This document shows, piece after piece, positions 11,628-23,048 of a stretch of 32,910 bases of DNA. The position numbers and the translations under genes were made by a program. Each line of letters begins with the position of its first letter. The first letter of the stretch is position 1. The DNA comes from Conidiobolus incongruus B7586. Its lineage: Eukaryota; Entomophthoromycota; Entomophthoromycetes; Entomophthorales; Conidiobolaceae. Location of the stretch: the NCBI GenBank assembly GCA_000697335.1, contig JNEM01009702.1:1-32910 (forward strand), given 5' to 3'. Under the pieces are notes generated by a model. The model made no database searches. It was given only the letters and a program-made list of their open reading frames with translations, and was not told the DNA's origin.

Positions 11628-12289
11628 TATTGATTATTAGCTATTGAATTATTAGTTTCAATTCAAAATACAGTCGATTCATATTGATTCATATGCCTTT
11701 TTATATTATTAAATTTGATTTTGAATTTTTGTTGAAATTTCTAGATAATTCAATAATTTGTTTCATATTAGTAATTAAGTCATTATTCCCTCATAAAGGT
11801 CAATTTCTAGAAAATTCATTATTAATCTGAAACATTTACTAAAAATAAATTTAAGGTAACTATTAGACAAATTATTGTTGAGGTGGAATTAACTCCCCGA
11901 AAATTAATACTTGTAAAATATATAAGCATCTAATTCCTTCAATATTAAACAATACTTATTTATTATATTTCAATATTGTTTTTATTGCCGAGTTAAATAA
12001 CATTTGAAAATTTTATTGGAAAATACTTTATAATTTTAAAATATTGATTCGCTTATTAATATGATCCATAAAGAATATTTAATCTGAATTTTAATTTGAC
12101 CTTTAAAATTAATGTGATCACAAGATATTATAATTTAAATACAAAATAATCACAAGGAAAAAAATAAATAATAAAAGTTATTAATGTCCAGGTATATATT
12201 AAGCCAACAATAATATTACCCTCCTATTATATAGTTAATATGAATGACCATTGATAATATTCGTAATATTGATATAAAATTTCACCCTT
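11628..12289. other. AT-rich intergenic DNA with RING-gene promoter
   Basis: Upstream region of the RING gene. Apart from the TATA-like box given separately, no gene or RNA is seen. Confidence 0.6.
11698..11706 (-). promoter_or_regulatory. Candidate TATA box of the RING gene
   Basis: On the minus strand it reads ATATAAAAAGGC (11695-11706), about 70-80 nt upstream of the ATG at 11627. The flanking GGC makes it more distinctive than the general AT background. Confidence 0.4.
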
Positions 12290-12880
12290 GGTTTTATACT
12301 AACCAGAAAAGATAATTCAATAAAGTTTAATCTATATATATCTTTTAAAGAATGTTTTTTCTATAATTGCCCTAGATTTACCTATTTATGAATCTTAAAT
12401 GGCTTTGTTTATACGATATATAATGATCCAATTGCACAAATACTCTCATCCATTGACATCCAACTGACAGTCTATCGTTAAAATTACAATCCCATGTTAT
12501 TAAAAATTATATTAAACAGAGAAAATACCATGAAATCGTTAAATATGTTCTTTTTACAAACCGTTATATATATATATATATACATATTATCGTGACATGT
12601 CTAATATACACTAGCTTTACTATCTTTTAAATTTCAAATGTCTAGGCAAAGTATCACATTTTCAATGTTAAAATTTATCAACATATGATTATAACAGCTT
12701 GAAATTTCTTCAATTAAAAATATAGGGTCATAGTATATTATAATTAATTAATCTATAGCACTACATACAAAATTTAAATATTAATAACTGTAACAGAATA
12801 CCGAAATAAAATAACAAATTTGGGAGTATTGTATATTGATTGGAATGAAGGGTTAGCCCATTATTACATTTTATATATTT
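12290..12880 (+). pseudogene. Faint decayed coding region, family unknown
   Basis: On the plus strand a frame with protein-like composition runs for much of this stretch, interrupted by stops and by a TA microsatellite at 12565-12582. Recognisable pieces are ILNGFVYTIYNDPIAQILSS, followed by a short SIDIQLTVYR segment, and near the right end ITNLGVLYIDWNEGLAHYYI. No domain can be named. The evidence is texture only, so this could be chance in AT-rich DNA. Confidence 0.2.
12565..12582. repeat. (TA)9 microsatellite
   Basis: Perfect TA run in intergenic DNA. Confidence 0.9.
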
Positions 12881-14508
12881 ACAATAATTAATTTTTTATA
12901 TTCAATATACGGTGTTGATAAGAAATTAGTATAATATATTAGTAAAAAGTATTTTATAATTTATTACTATTTACATTATATATAATCACCAAGTTTCAAT
13001 AATTAAATTTTGATTCATTTTTGCAAAAAATAGGTCTGGATCAAGGTTTATTTATATTGGTACAATGATATTTCACACCATTTAACGAAATTAATCAAAA
13101 AATGATATGATATACAATTGATAAATCCGTATATAGTTGAAACTGATATAATATATATTTCGTTTCAAAATATTTATATGATTAACCTAATTTGAGGGTA
13201 AGATCATAAATTTCAATTCAATAAACATAATTATATTTGGATTTATATGATTTTCTATTAGAATAATAAAATATCTATTGAATAAATACGAAGAATATGA
13301 GAATTGATAATTTTATAACACTGAGTCTGATTTAATAGAATGACTAATTATTTCACAAAAACGTATATTTTGAAATTTTAATTTTATTAATCAGTGGTAA
13401 TTCGAATGCATAATATTAATTACTAAATTAAAATCATATAAATTCAATATAGCAGCGATTATTTGAGATAAATCAAAGTACATAATACTTAAAATATAGA
13501 ATTTGTGAAGAAATGTATTACTATTTTGTAAAACCAATCAATCTACTTGATAAAATTACACCAACAGAAAAAACTTTGAATTATTTTAAAATCGAAATTT
13601 CACAGATAATACACTTGGGCATATTTCACTATCATTGCTTTTGAGTCAAAATAAGTATTTCATAGTTCTAGAATTAGTATTTGAATTTTATATATTAATG
13701 TATTTGTATATATATTAAACTCATTTATATATAAAATTTTTGAATAGTAATATATATATATATATATGTGATAAATTAAAATTCCCAATCAAAATTTGAA
13801 ATAAACCCCAAGTTTTGAGGAATATCAAATTAATATATTATTATAATAAACTTGAAAAATTAATAGATTTTCGGAGAGTAAAGTTTTATATTCTTGCAAA
13901 AAGTAACAATAAAAATTAGATTAAATTAAATCAAATTCCAAATTATTATATTTCGAGTTATTAAAATAATATGCAAAATATTATTCAGAAGAATGGTTTA
14001 AATAAAGTTTATAGCAAATTATTTACACAAATATTTATAAACATAATATTTTGTTTTCTTTTTGAATATAAACTTAACACAATATTAATTAAAAATATAT
14101 CAAAAGTAGTGTTCGCATTAAGCAACTTGAAATTAAGAATCAGAATAAGAATATTTTATATTAAATAGATATATATTTAATATATTTGATATATGAATCA
14201 TATTCAATTTAAAATCAATATGATTTATTATTTGCGAAACATAATTATATAGGTTAATTCAAAATGGTCAATAGCCAATTAAAAATATTCAATAATATCA
14301 ATAATTGTAATTTACAGTTTTAATTAGTTATAGCCAAAATGATATCTAGATTATCACATTTTTAATATAATCTAAATAATGCATGAAAGTTGATATTTAA
14401 AACCTTGGTAAATATCAAAAAATAAATAAAATGGACAGATAAGTGAAGAATAAAATAAATGATGTGTGATATTAAACTGTATGCGAAATAAAAATGAACC
14501 ATTTCCAA
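12881..14508. other. AT-rich intergenic DNA
   Basis: No supportable gene over 1.6 kb. A TA run lies at 13750-13767. A 40-codon plus-strand open stretch near 13520-13640 (containing KPINLLDKITPTEKTLNYFK) is isolated and unassigned. The right end is the 3' flank of the bromodomain gene. Confidence 0.6.
13750..13767. repeat. (AT)9 microsatellite
   Basis: Perfect AT run in intergenic DNA. Confidence 0.9.
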
Positions 14509-17500
14509 TTATTCCAATCGGTTGATAATAATCGTAAAAGCAGTTTCGCGATCTTTAGACCACATCCACTGGCATTTCTCAACAAACTCAGTTTCTTTGT
14601 TAAAATCTATCTCTTGACCATTTGGATCCAAAAGCTTGGGCAGAGAAGCTTGACACTTGATCGGATTCAAGCCAACTTTGAGAGGAACTGACACACATAT
14701 CAAGTCTTTGTGTTTTTCTGAGAGCTTGTCAGATGTCGAAGGAAGTGGATGCAAACTTGATGAACGAAGATTAGCATTGAATTTGATCAACTTCTTTAGG
14801 CGAGGTTCAATTAGTTCACACTTGATCAAAACTTGATTATTCGAGTTGGGGACTGTCAATGTAAAATGATTTTTTTCTTCAGATGCAATTTCAAGTTTCA
14901 TAAATAACTTAGGAGAATCAATTACAATATTTGTAATAACCTTGGAGCTTGTATCTAAAAATCGATCAATAAACTAAATAAAAATAATACTATTGATGAC
15001 ACTTACATTGTTTGACTAACTCTACAAGTTGCAGATTGGGAGAGGGAACAGGAGAAAATGTACCGTTTTGAATCATAGGAGATGGTGTACTATCATTATT
15101 CTTATTATTGAAGCCTGAATTCGGGTGCTGAGAGAGTTGAGGAGGGATGTGGGGATTAGAGCCTTGGGATCCCGCTGAAAGGGTATGAGGATCAATTGCT
15201 TGAGGTATTCCAGTCATAGGCTGTTGTGTTATCATTGTATTAGGGATAGACATCTGAGTAAGGCCAAGTGCTGCGGTGTTATTCATTGAATTGGAATTCG
15301 CTGCAAGTTGTTGATACATAGTAGAAGCGTGTAAAGCCTGTTGTCTAGCCTGTTGCTCCATAAATCGCTGTTGCTGAAGTAATTGTTGTCGCTGAATAAG
15401 CTGTTCTTGTTGAGATAGACCCTTATGCTGTAAAAGTTGTTGCTGAAGTTGAAATTGTTGCTGTTGTGTTATTGGATCTAGATAAGGCCGTGACTTCATT
15501 AATTGACTCGCAGGGTGTGGCATGCTGGGATTGGGTAAAGCGGGTTGATAAGGGGATTGACCCATTTGGTTTTGCAAAGGATTTTGTAGATTTTGGGGCA
15601 TTGTTTGGGAGGTTTGAAGATTATTCATTGGAATTTGGGGAGAGATCGATGATTGATGAAGTGAATAAGGTAATCCGGAAGGTGCTGATATAGATGAAAC
15701 AACTGGTTGAGAATATAATTTATGAGGCTGAGCGCCTGGCAGAAAGCTTGTATTAGAAGAAGGCTGAGGAGATATGTACTCAGGAAGAATAGAAGCAGGA
15801 GGTTGTTGATACATACCAGATGGATGGGAAAACAGTCCAGGCTGAGTAGGATATAATGGATTCATTTGAATAGGAGCTTCATGTTGGCTAACTTGGTTCG
15901 GAGCAAAAGAATTCACTTGAGATTGCATCTGTGTTAAAAATGGGTGTTGACCTGGCATTGGCATTTGCGATTGCATAGAAGGAGTTAAAGGTTTTCTGGA
16001 TTGTATGTGGTGAAGGGCTGAATTAGGGATTGATGCTAGATTGTTAGTAGTCTGCTGATTAGTACTAGAATGCTGATCAAATTCAGAGTCAGCAGAAGCT
16101 TTGATCAATTTTCTAGTTTCATTAAGAGGAAATGTAGTATCCCCTAATAAGCTTGTTCTCCAATCTTTAATAGGTGGAAAGGGCGCTTTGGAATCAGGTA
16201 CATATCTATGGCCGCAATAAAATATCAAGTTTTGAGGGACAGGGAGATTAACGGGGATGTTGCGCCTATTTTTTATAGCGTCTACAAAACATAGTGATAT
16301 CAGGTTATCTTCACTGAGAGCAATAGTACTCTTTAATTTAAATACACATTGATTGAAAATGTTATCTGGAGGTTGATGTGAAGTCTTAATCTAAATCAAA
16401 TGTTTTAGAATAAAAATTAAAGTATAAATTCAAAAAAAAATACCTGATTAACATTGAGATATTTGGGACCAGTTAAGTAAAACTTATCACTAAAAATAAA
16501 AATGTTGATTAAAAAGTAAAATTAAAGGAATTGAATAATATTACCCGTTTCTAGAAATTTTGGTAATCTGAAGAATAATAGGCTCATTATAATCAGAATC
16601 ACGCATGAGCACAAAGTCATTTAAGCCATAAAGAACACCTCGAATGTTGCAAGATAAGTAATCAGTAACATTTCTGTGCTCTGCAATAGTTGGGATATCT
16701 TTCCCAGGGCTTGTGCTACGAAATTTATCTCTGTATTTTTCATACAATTGTTTCATCTTATTTATATCTTCTAAATTATATTCGGGAACTATACCGCAAG
16801 TTTTAATTGCATTGTCAAAGATCAAATTTACTTGAAAATCCAAAAAATCGAAATTTCTGATTGTTCTATTTAACCCAAGTATTAGATTAAAATGAACCGG
16901 ACTCTCGACGAGATCAAGATATGCTTTTAATTTAGTATCTTCTTCTTTGGTTAGATCAGGGTTGATAACATGTGGTCTAATGAAACCAGGTAATTCGCTC
17001 AAACTTTTTACGGTATCTTGTAATCCAGATTCTTCTGCAAATTCTAAAAATTCTTTCAAAAACATCTTCATAGCATTTGAGTACTTGGTTAAGATGGCCA
17101 AAAAGTGATTTGCAGAAGGCTCTTCAATATTAAAGCCGCTAAAATCTGGAATATTCGAGTCTTTGTCATCTGATTGATAGCCCTTTGAATCAACAATAAT
17201 TAATATAAGAATATTATGATAAAAATATAATAAAAATGATTTACCCTAGAATCTTTAAAGAGAGGTGTACCTTCACGAGGAGTACTGGTAGCGTCTCTAT
17301 TAGATGATGCTTCATTTTTACGTGATCTAGGCTTTTTCTTAGAATTAAATAATTTAACCCATTTGGGATCACTGCTGTCGGGAACGATATCCAAAGGATA
17401 TTGGCCATATGTATTTTGAGCTTTAATATTAGCATGATATTTTTCAATAAGTAGCTCACACGTCTCATATTGTCCATTGTAGGCAGCCCATATGAGTGGA

Positions 17501-18620
17501 GTAGAGCCAAAATAATCATCCGTTTCTTCTATATTCGCCCCCTGTTCGATTAGATGCTGGACGAGACCTTTGTGGCCATTGTAAGCAGCACAATGAAGTA
17601 AAGTCCAATTATAAGAAATCCCATCAAGCTTAGTGGGAAAAGCTTGATTAATGTCTTTGGGTAGAGGAATATAAAAATCATAAGGAAAGTCCTTGTCTTG
17701 ATTTTTAGCAATAAAAGACATTAATTCAAGTACACTTTTTGGCGGTTCTAAATTTGAATGATTCAAAATACTTATTAATTGTTTTAAAACCTAAATTCGA
17801 TAATGAAAATTACTTTTATTTCCCGATCCAGATTTCTTCAATTTAGGATAAGATTCGTCGATATCTTGGTCAGTTAATTGAGATAAGGATTGTCTGTCTA
17901 TTTAAAATTAAATAAAATTGTGATAATTAAATACGATGAAAATGAGTACCTCTTTTAGATGATCTTGAAGGTTGTTGTTTCATGTCTAAACTCCCATCGT
18001 TATCATTTTCTTGAGTCTTCTTTTTAGGCTTAGAAGATGGCTTCTGATAAGTTGGATATGATTTGCAAAATTTATCGATTGTGACAGCATCTTCATAAAC
18101 CTCACTCCCTGGCATATTATAATGTTTAGCATTTTTAACTAATAAATCAAAATCTTCAAATAGCAGTGACCAATCTGGATATTTGTTAGATTCAATATTA
18201 TTTTTAATCATATCCAGACAAATTGGATTGGTAATAGCCTTATAATAATCAGGATACTCTTTTCTGCTAGGTAATTCATGAAATAAATCACAAATGAATC
18301 GATTACTATTAATTAAAAAGTAAGTTGGCATAATTAAATGTAAATATTGAATAAATGATATTACTCTTCCGTCAAACCTACTACTTTGGCAAAAAATTGA
18401 AGCATTTCCTTTTTAAGGGTTTTAAAATCGACATCTTTCGATTCCTATTTCAAAGTTAAAATTTCATTTATATGAAATGTTTGTTTATATTTACTGTTTG
18501 CTGTTTGGCACTTCTTGCTAGAGACTGTCTTGTAATTGGTGAATTAGATGTATTTGAATTGTGATCTAATTCTTCTAATTTTATGTTATTCGATTTATTT
18601 TTAGATTTTTGAGGAGACAT
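14509..18620 (-). CDS. Rsc1/Rsc2/polybromo-like remodeller subunit: bromo-ankyrin-bromo-BAH
   Basis: Probable nuclear subunit of an RSC/PBAF-type SWI/SNF complex. Nine exons on the minus strand: 18620-18495, 18444-18365, 18305-17950, 17897-17814, 17747-17245, 17182-16545, 16489-16444, 16390-15007, 14954-14509. All junctions are in phase, introns are 50-66 nt, and the product is 1220 residues. Bromodomain 1 lies at about 47-150: FICDLFHELPSRKEYPDYY with the NP-I loop, and YNMPGSEVY carrying the acetyl-lysine-binding Asn132. Ankyrin repeats lie at about 262-335 (WTLLHCAAYNGHKGLVQHLI, then TPLIWAAYNGQYETCELLIE). A degenerate bromodomain follows at about 411-536 (LDFQVNLIFDNAIKTC), where the YN-type binding motif is not kept. 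The BAH domain is at about 567-690 (LYGLNDFVLMRDSDYNEPII ... NLIFYCGHRYVPDSK ... IKDW). A Q/P/S/M-rich low-complexity linker spans about 700-1070. A conserved-looking beta-rich C-terminus (about 1074-1220) includes VSVPLKVGLNPIKCQASLP. Bromo-bromo-BAH is the Rsc1/Rsc2 order; the ankyrin insertion is unusual to me. Confidence 0.88.
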
Positions 18621-18895
18621 TTAATTTTAATGAACTATTTTAAATAAATATTAGAATCAATGTTAAGTTAAATGCTTGAAAATAATTTAAAAATTAAATT
18701 TTCAATGAAATGTTTTAGTCGAGACTAGAATATTAAAATTATAACATTTTATGGATTTTGAATAGTTTGAAAATATATGAAAACTTTGTATTACCCCTTA
18801 TAACTATTTTAATTAAGATATTAATTAAATTTATAATGAATAATTTTACAATTTGATGATAATAATAAATGAATAAGATATTGCTCAATCAATTT

Positions 18896-19480
18896 CACAT
18901 TTTAATCGATTTTATTCCCCTTGAATTTTTATGGGATTATATTACAAATATATTTACTCTTTTTTGAATTAATCACGTGGTACAAAACCATTTGCTTCTA
19001 TTAAATTGATATGGATTTTGGAATAACTAAAAATGGAAATGTTCCTTTTATATTTAGTTGCTACAAGAATTTGAATTCAATTATAAAATGAATGGTTATT
19101 CATATTTTTTTTCAATTTCCTAAATAAATTATGAAAGAAGTGTTTACCGCTGTAACAATTTTAATTTCAAATATTATATTCAAATGAATAAACTGTAGAA
19201 GTTTTAAATTGAACATTTCTAATAACTTAGGATATCAATCAAAATACAAAATCGAATTTCAGTCATCACTGCAAATATACAAATAGATATTGATCTCTTT
19301 AGAGTTTTATCCATTAATTTGAACAAAAATTGTTCTCTTGGATCAGATGTATATCAATGAAATGAAATTAATAAATTCATATTCACTGCAGGAAAACCAC
19401 TCAAATATTCATAAAGAATATAAATGAGTATTTATAAACTATCGAATGAATAGAACTATCCCATACACGATATTTTTATT
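18896..19480 (+). pseudogene. Decayed coding region, possibly F-box type
   Basis: The plus strand at 18896-18966 reads HILIDFIPLEFLWDYITNIF, which resembles the start of an F-box (L..hP.E.hh..I...h). After a broken middle, 19215-19345 gives an open stretch containing ISVITANIQIDIDLFRVLSI and NLNKNCSLGSDVY, then FIFTAGKPLKYS. Stops interrupt the frame throughout. It is probably a dead member of a fast-evolving family. Assignment is weak, because F-box motifs are degenerate and the region is AT-rich. Confidence 0.25.
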
Positions 19481-19556
19481 GAATATTAACTAAATTAAAT
19501 TAGTTGAAGACCATAATTAATATAGCCATTTTTGATGATTTCGTTAAATGAATCAC

Positions 19557-21190
19557 TCAATATTTGGCTAGAAGGGATAATAATCTCAGTCTGTTCTTGA
19601 GTTTTGGTTTTCTTCGTTTGGACATTGATTCCAGATAGTCCACATTTTTGATTTTCACTTTGATTGAGGCAATTGTGTCAGTGGGTAAAAAGTAGATCGA
19701 TTTACATATTGTACAAGTATACCTTGAATGAGATGATGCTCGAGGGAAACTAAATAATGCAGTACATCTATCTTTAATGTGACCATTAAGACAGGGAGCT
19801 TTTTTAGGATGATTCAATTCAATCTTTTTTGAGAATATGAGACAAGATTCAAAGTAGTCTTTGAACTCCAATAATGCTGGATTAAAATTAGACTTCCATT
19901 GATCTCGTAACTTAGTTTCATATTCAGTATCATTTTTTTTGCAAATTAAGTGAATTACTTGGAACCAATAATTTTCAATTTTTAAGAAGTATTATTCATT
20001 ATGGTGTAGTAAGCAATAATGGAAGGAAATACCCGTAAACTTATAGGATGGATACTTATAACAAAATTAACCAATTTACATATCGAATCTACATGATTGA
20101 TGTCATTCTTTTTATACTTATGAATAAATTTGCCTTTGAATACGTCAAAAAGCTCCAAACCAGAAAATAGCAACTAAAATTTTCAAAATATGATTGGTAA
20201 ACGAGTGAATTTGGAATATTTATCTTGATAATATAATATATACTTTACTAATCTGTGTAAGTAGAAAGCATTAAATTTAGTAAATTCGATAATTGCTTCC
20301 CGAGGTTTAATTCGTAATTGTTGGCTACTTTCAATGTGATGATATAACCCAAATTTTCAACAAATCCTCTCCTTCTAGGGCAATGGTTTGAGCTCAATAT
20401 CCCTTCTATCCTTTTAAAAACTCAGGATTGCACTATTAATAAATAGGCAATGTCATCATCCCACTTTAACTCCCAAAATTTGGGATAAAGTCTGGCACCG
20501 AACTACTCCACTTAAACGCGATGCATACTTGGCCTTTTGAAGGGCTTGCAGTTACTCCATACCACAAAGGGAAAACTAGCTGAGCCTGTCCAAATTTCTC
20601 TTCTTATTCGACATCACTATCGTTATCGTTGTTTTCAGTGATTGTCTGGTAGTTTGCTGATCTGGGAGTATATAGGAAATCCAGCTGAGGTTGAATTTGT
20701 TGGATCAGCTGGTTGAAGTTCTGATTTAGAGCTGTTTGAATTTGTGAAGAATTGTAATGGATATGATTTAATCCTTCAAGGTGGTTAAGGAATAAAATTG
20801 ATTCCAGATCCTCATTCCAGATAATTAATGACCGATAAAACATATCTGAACAGAAATAAAAAACATGAAATTTAACCAAAGAATTAAAATATATGAAATG
20901 TTTGTCAAGATGTTATGGTCCTTTTGAACCCCACTCTACTTTCATATAAAATCCACTATTTAGTAGATAAGCTGCATATGAGTCTTTATGACAAATAAGG
21001 AAGCACATTAATATAAGATTGTGTTCATTTACTAACGATAGCTGCTACTTAATTCCATCCACCTTCACCGTCATTATTAGGAACTTATAAAGACAATTTA
21101 AGCTCTAGCCAATTACTAATTGAATATGGTTCATTAGGTGCTTTAATGGCATCAATAATTCTAAATGGCTTTGAAGGTTAATGATTCTGA
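19557..21190 (-). pseudogene. Relic resembling TFIIIC 90-kDa-type subunit (GTF3C4/Sfc9-like)
   Basis: TFIIIC binds internal promoters of tRNA genes for RNA polymerase III. The minus strand carries, in order, PFRIIDAIKAPNEPYSISNW (about 21175-21110) and DGEGGWN..VAAIVSK, then an open stretch at 20879-20604 ending ENNDNDSDVE. After one stop the same frame continues as FPLWYGVTASPSKGQVCIAF (about 20570-20500). Further on come FVENLGYIITLKVANNYELN (near 20360-20300) and GLELFDVFKGKF (near 20150). A C-terminal stretch at 19980-19557 ends in a zinc-finger-like C-x-N-G-H-x4-C ... SRYTCTIC pattern. The ASPSKG strand and the CxNGHxxxRC...C.IC finger are features I associate with the TFIIIC delta and zf-TFIIIC domains. 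Several stops and frame changes separate the parts, and the first cysteine pair of the finger looks incomplete. It is therefore a probable pseudogene; a functional copy should exist elsewhere. The family call is moderate. Confidence 0.5.
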
Positions 21191-22204
21191 AAATCTAATA
21201 GAAGTAAATAAAATTCAATTTTATGAAATTAAAATATTGAATTAAGCACTAAAACAATCTAAAATTTAATATGTAAATTCGACTATCTTCAGATCATTTC
21301 ACACAGTTAGGTCCTATAATACTTCCAAGGATGGTAATTGATATAATATTCATTTATATCAATCTTGTTACAAGTATTATAATCAACACAATTATTTAAT
21401 ATCCTTTAATTTTTTTCATATATTCTTGAAGTCTCCAAATCACCTTTATTAAATTTTTATTAATTTGAAATTTTGATTATGGGATAATTTAAACACAATA
21501 TTTTCAATATGATTAATTTCTATTCACTAATCAATAGTCTTGATTTTATTAATATTATAATTCAACTTAGTTCTATTTGATTATATTAATTAGAAATGTC
21601 CTCAAATTTGGTTTAATTCTTTGCTAATTTTTTTAATTAAGTATAATTTTGATTATTCTATAATTTAATTAATTGATTCAAGTATATTCCATTAATAATC
21701 TGATGAACTTTAACTTTGATTAATATAAAACATTTCGAAAACATAATACTATACAAATAATATATAATATAGTAATAAAACATCTGCTAATTTAAATCAA
21801 TCCTAATTATATAATAGAGTTGGCTCAATTTTTAATTAAATATTCAAAATTTATATCTATAATTGTGATATTTAAATATGCAGATAAATTAAAAAAAATT
21901 CAATTGATATGATTAATTTGAATTGTTACATAGATTGATTGATTTATAACCAATATATATATCGACATTGAGAGTTATTATAAATCTATTGATTAAATGG
22001 GTATAGATCAAATCATTATTAATTTTGATAATATTTATATCATATGACTAATTTTTTAATTGAGGTATTAAGATTTTTAATTTATTTGCCAACTTAAAGT
22101 TTAAAATAATGAATGGTTAATTATGACACCAGTTAAAATATCGATTTTAATCTTGGTATCCTTGTAATTCACATATATTGTTAAAATGAGGTGGCAATTT
22201 ATTA
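21191..22204. other. AT-rich intergenic DNA
   Basis: No gene seen. Strongly AT-rich with frequent stops on both strands. Confidence 0.6.
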
Positions 22205-22460
22205 TTACAAGATTTCAACAAATGATATAACTGACGCTCGATTAAATATATTAAATACTTTATTGCCTTTTAGATAATACGAATATCTTAAAATCTCCAG
22301 ATTTTGGAAGAATATTACCGAAATTTGAGGTTTGAATTGAATTTCCATAAATTGCCAAGTGTAATTTACGTAGATTACGCAAGTGCGCAAACATTTGATT
22401 CACTCTTTGAACCTCAATTCTCAAAGACAATATTTCTACCATACTGATAAAGCTGAACAA
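22205..22460 (-). pseudogene. LRR-like gene fragment
   Basis: Two overlapping minus-strand frames look like one short piece of a leucine-rich-repeat protein with a frame change. One contains SMVEILSLRIEVQRVNQMFA, then HLRNLRKLHLAIYG, which has the L-x2-L-x-L spacing of LRRs. The other continues with SVIFFQNLEILRYSYYLKGN. There is no start, and no further repeats lie upstream or downstream. It is probably an orphan fragment of an F-box/LRR-type gene; homology to the other relics in this window is not shown. Confidence 0.3.
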
Positions 22461-23048
22461 TTAAACTAATTTTATTATATTACTCATTATTTTACATATC
22501 CAATATATGAATACACTTAAATTGTATATATCTTATATCAAATATTCTATCTAGAAATGATTCTAACATGTGAGCATATATTAGAATAGTCTGTTTTGCA
22601 AAAGTTTTGAGCAAAAATATATAAACATGATAACAGATTTAAGTTGAATTTCCTATCAAAGGCCCGACCAAGTTTTTATATACAGCTATATTCAAAGTGA
22701 CGTGTTCATGCAAATATTTAATAAATTATGATTTGTTGAATAGATGAAACTAAAGGAAGTGGTTTGATTGGAAATTTGATATTCACAAAAATATCATTTT
22801 CTTCTAAATTCACCTTGTTTTATTGATTTCATCAAAGTCCAATCATAAAATGACATAAAAAATTATTAAAATCTAACACTTTGAATTTTCCAACCATCCA
22901 ATCATATTGAGTGATTAATTTGGATTTATCTTTTGTTTCTATTTGACTGGATGACGAATTGGTATTTTAAAAATGGAGTATAAATACTTGAAAAGGGTCC
23001 TTTCGCCATATTACTGTTTAATTTGGATTCTTAATTATTTTTATTAAC
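22461..23048. other. Promoter region of the PB1-UBA gene
   Basis: About 590 nt upstream of the PB1-UBA start. It is less AT-rich than typical intergenic DNA here and ends in a TATA-like box and an AT-rich leader. No other gene is seen. Confidence 0.5.
22978..22987 (+). promoter_or_regulatory. TATA box of the PB1-UBA gene
   Basis: GTATAAATAC lies 62-71 nt upstream of the ATG at 23049, in a short GC-containing context (ATGGAGTATAAATACTTGAA). Spacing and context fit a core promoter. Confidence 0.5.

Noticed and set aside
13971-14168. Plus-strand open frame of 65 codons (MQNIIQKNGLNKVYSK...)
   Set aside because: I/K/N/F-rich composition expected by chance in AT-rich DNA, with no domain and no neighbouring exon.
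17755-17790. Acceptor at TTTAG before a VLKQLISILN reading for the ankyrin exon
   Set aside because: It would give a 23-nt intron in the wrong phase. The next TTTAG (exon starting at 17747) gives a 66-nt intron in the correct phase.
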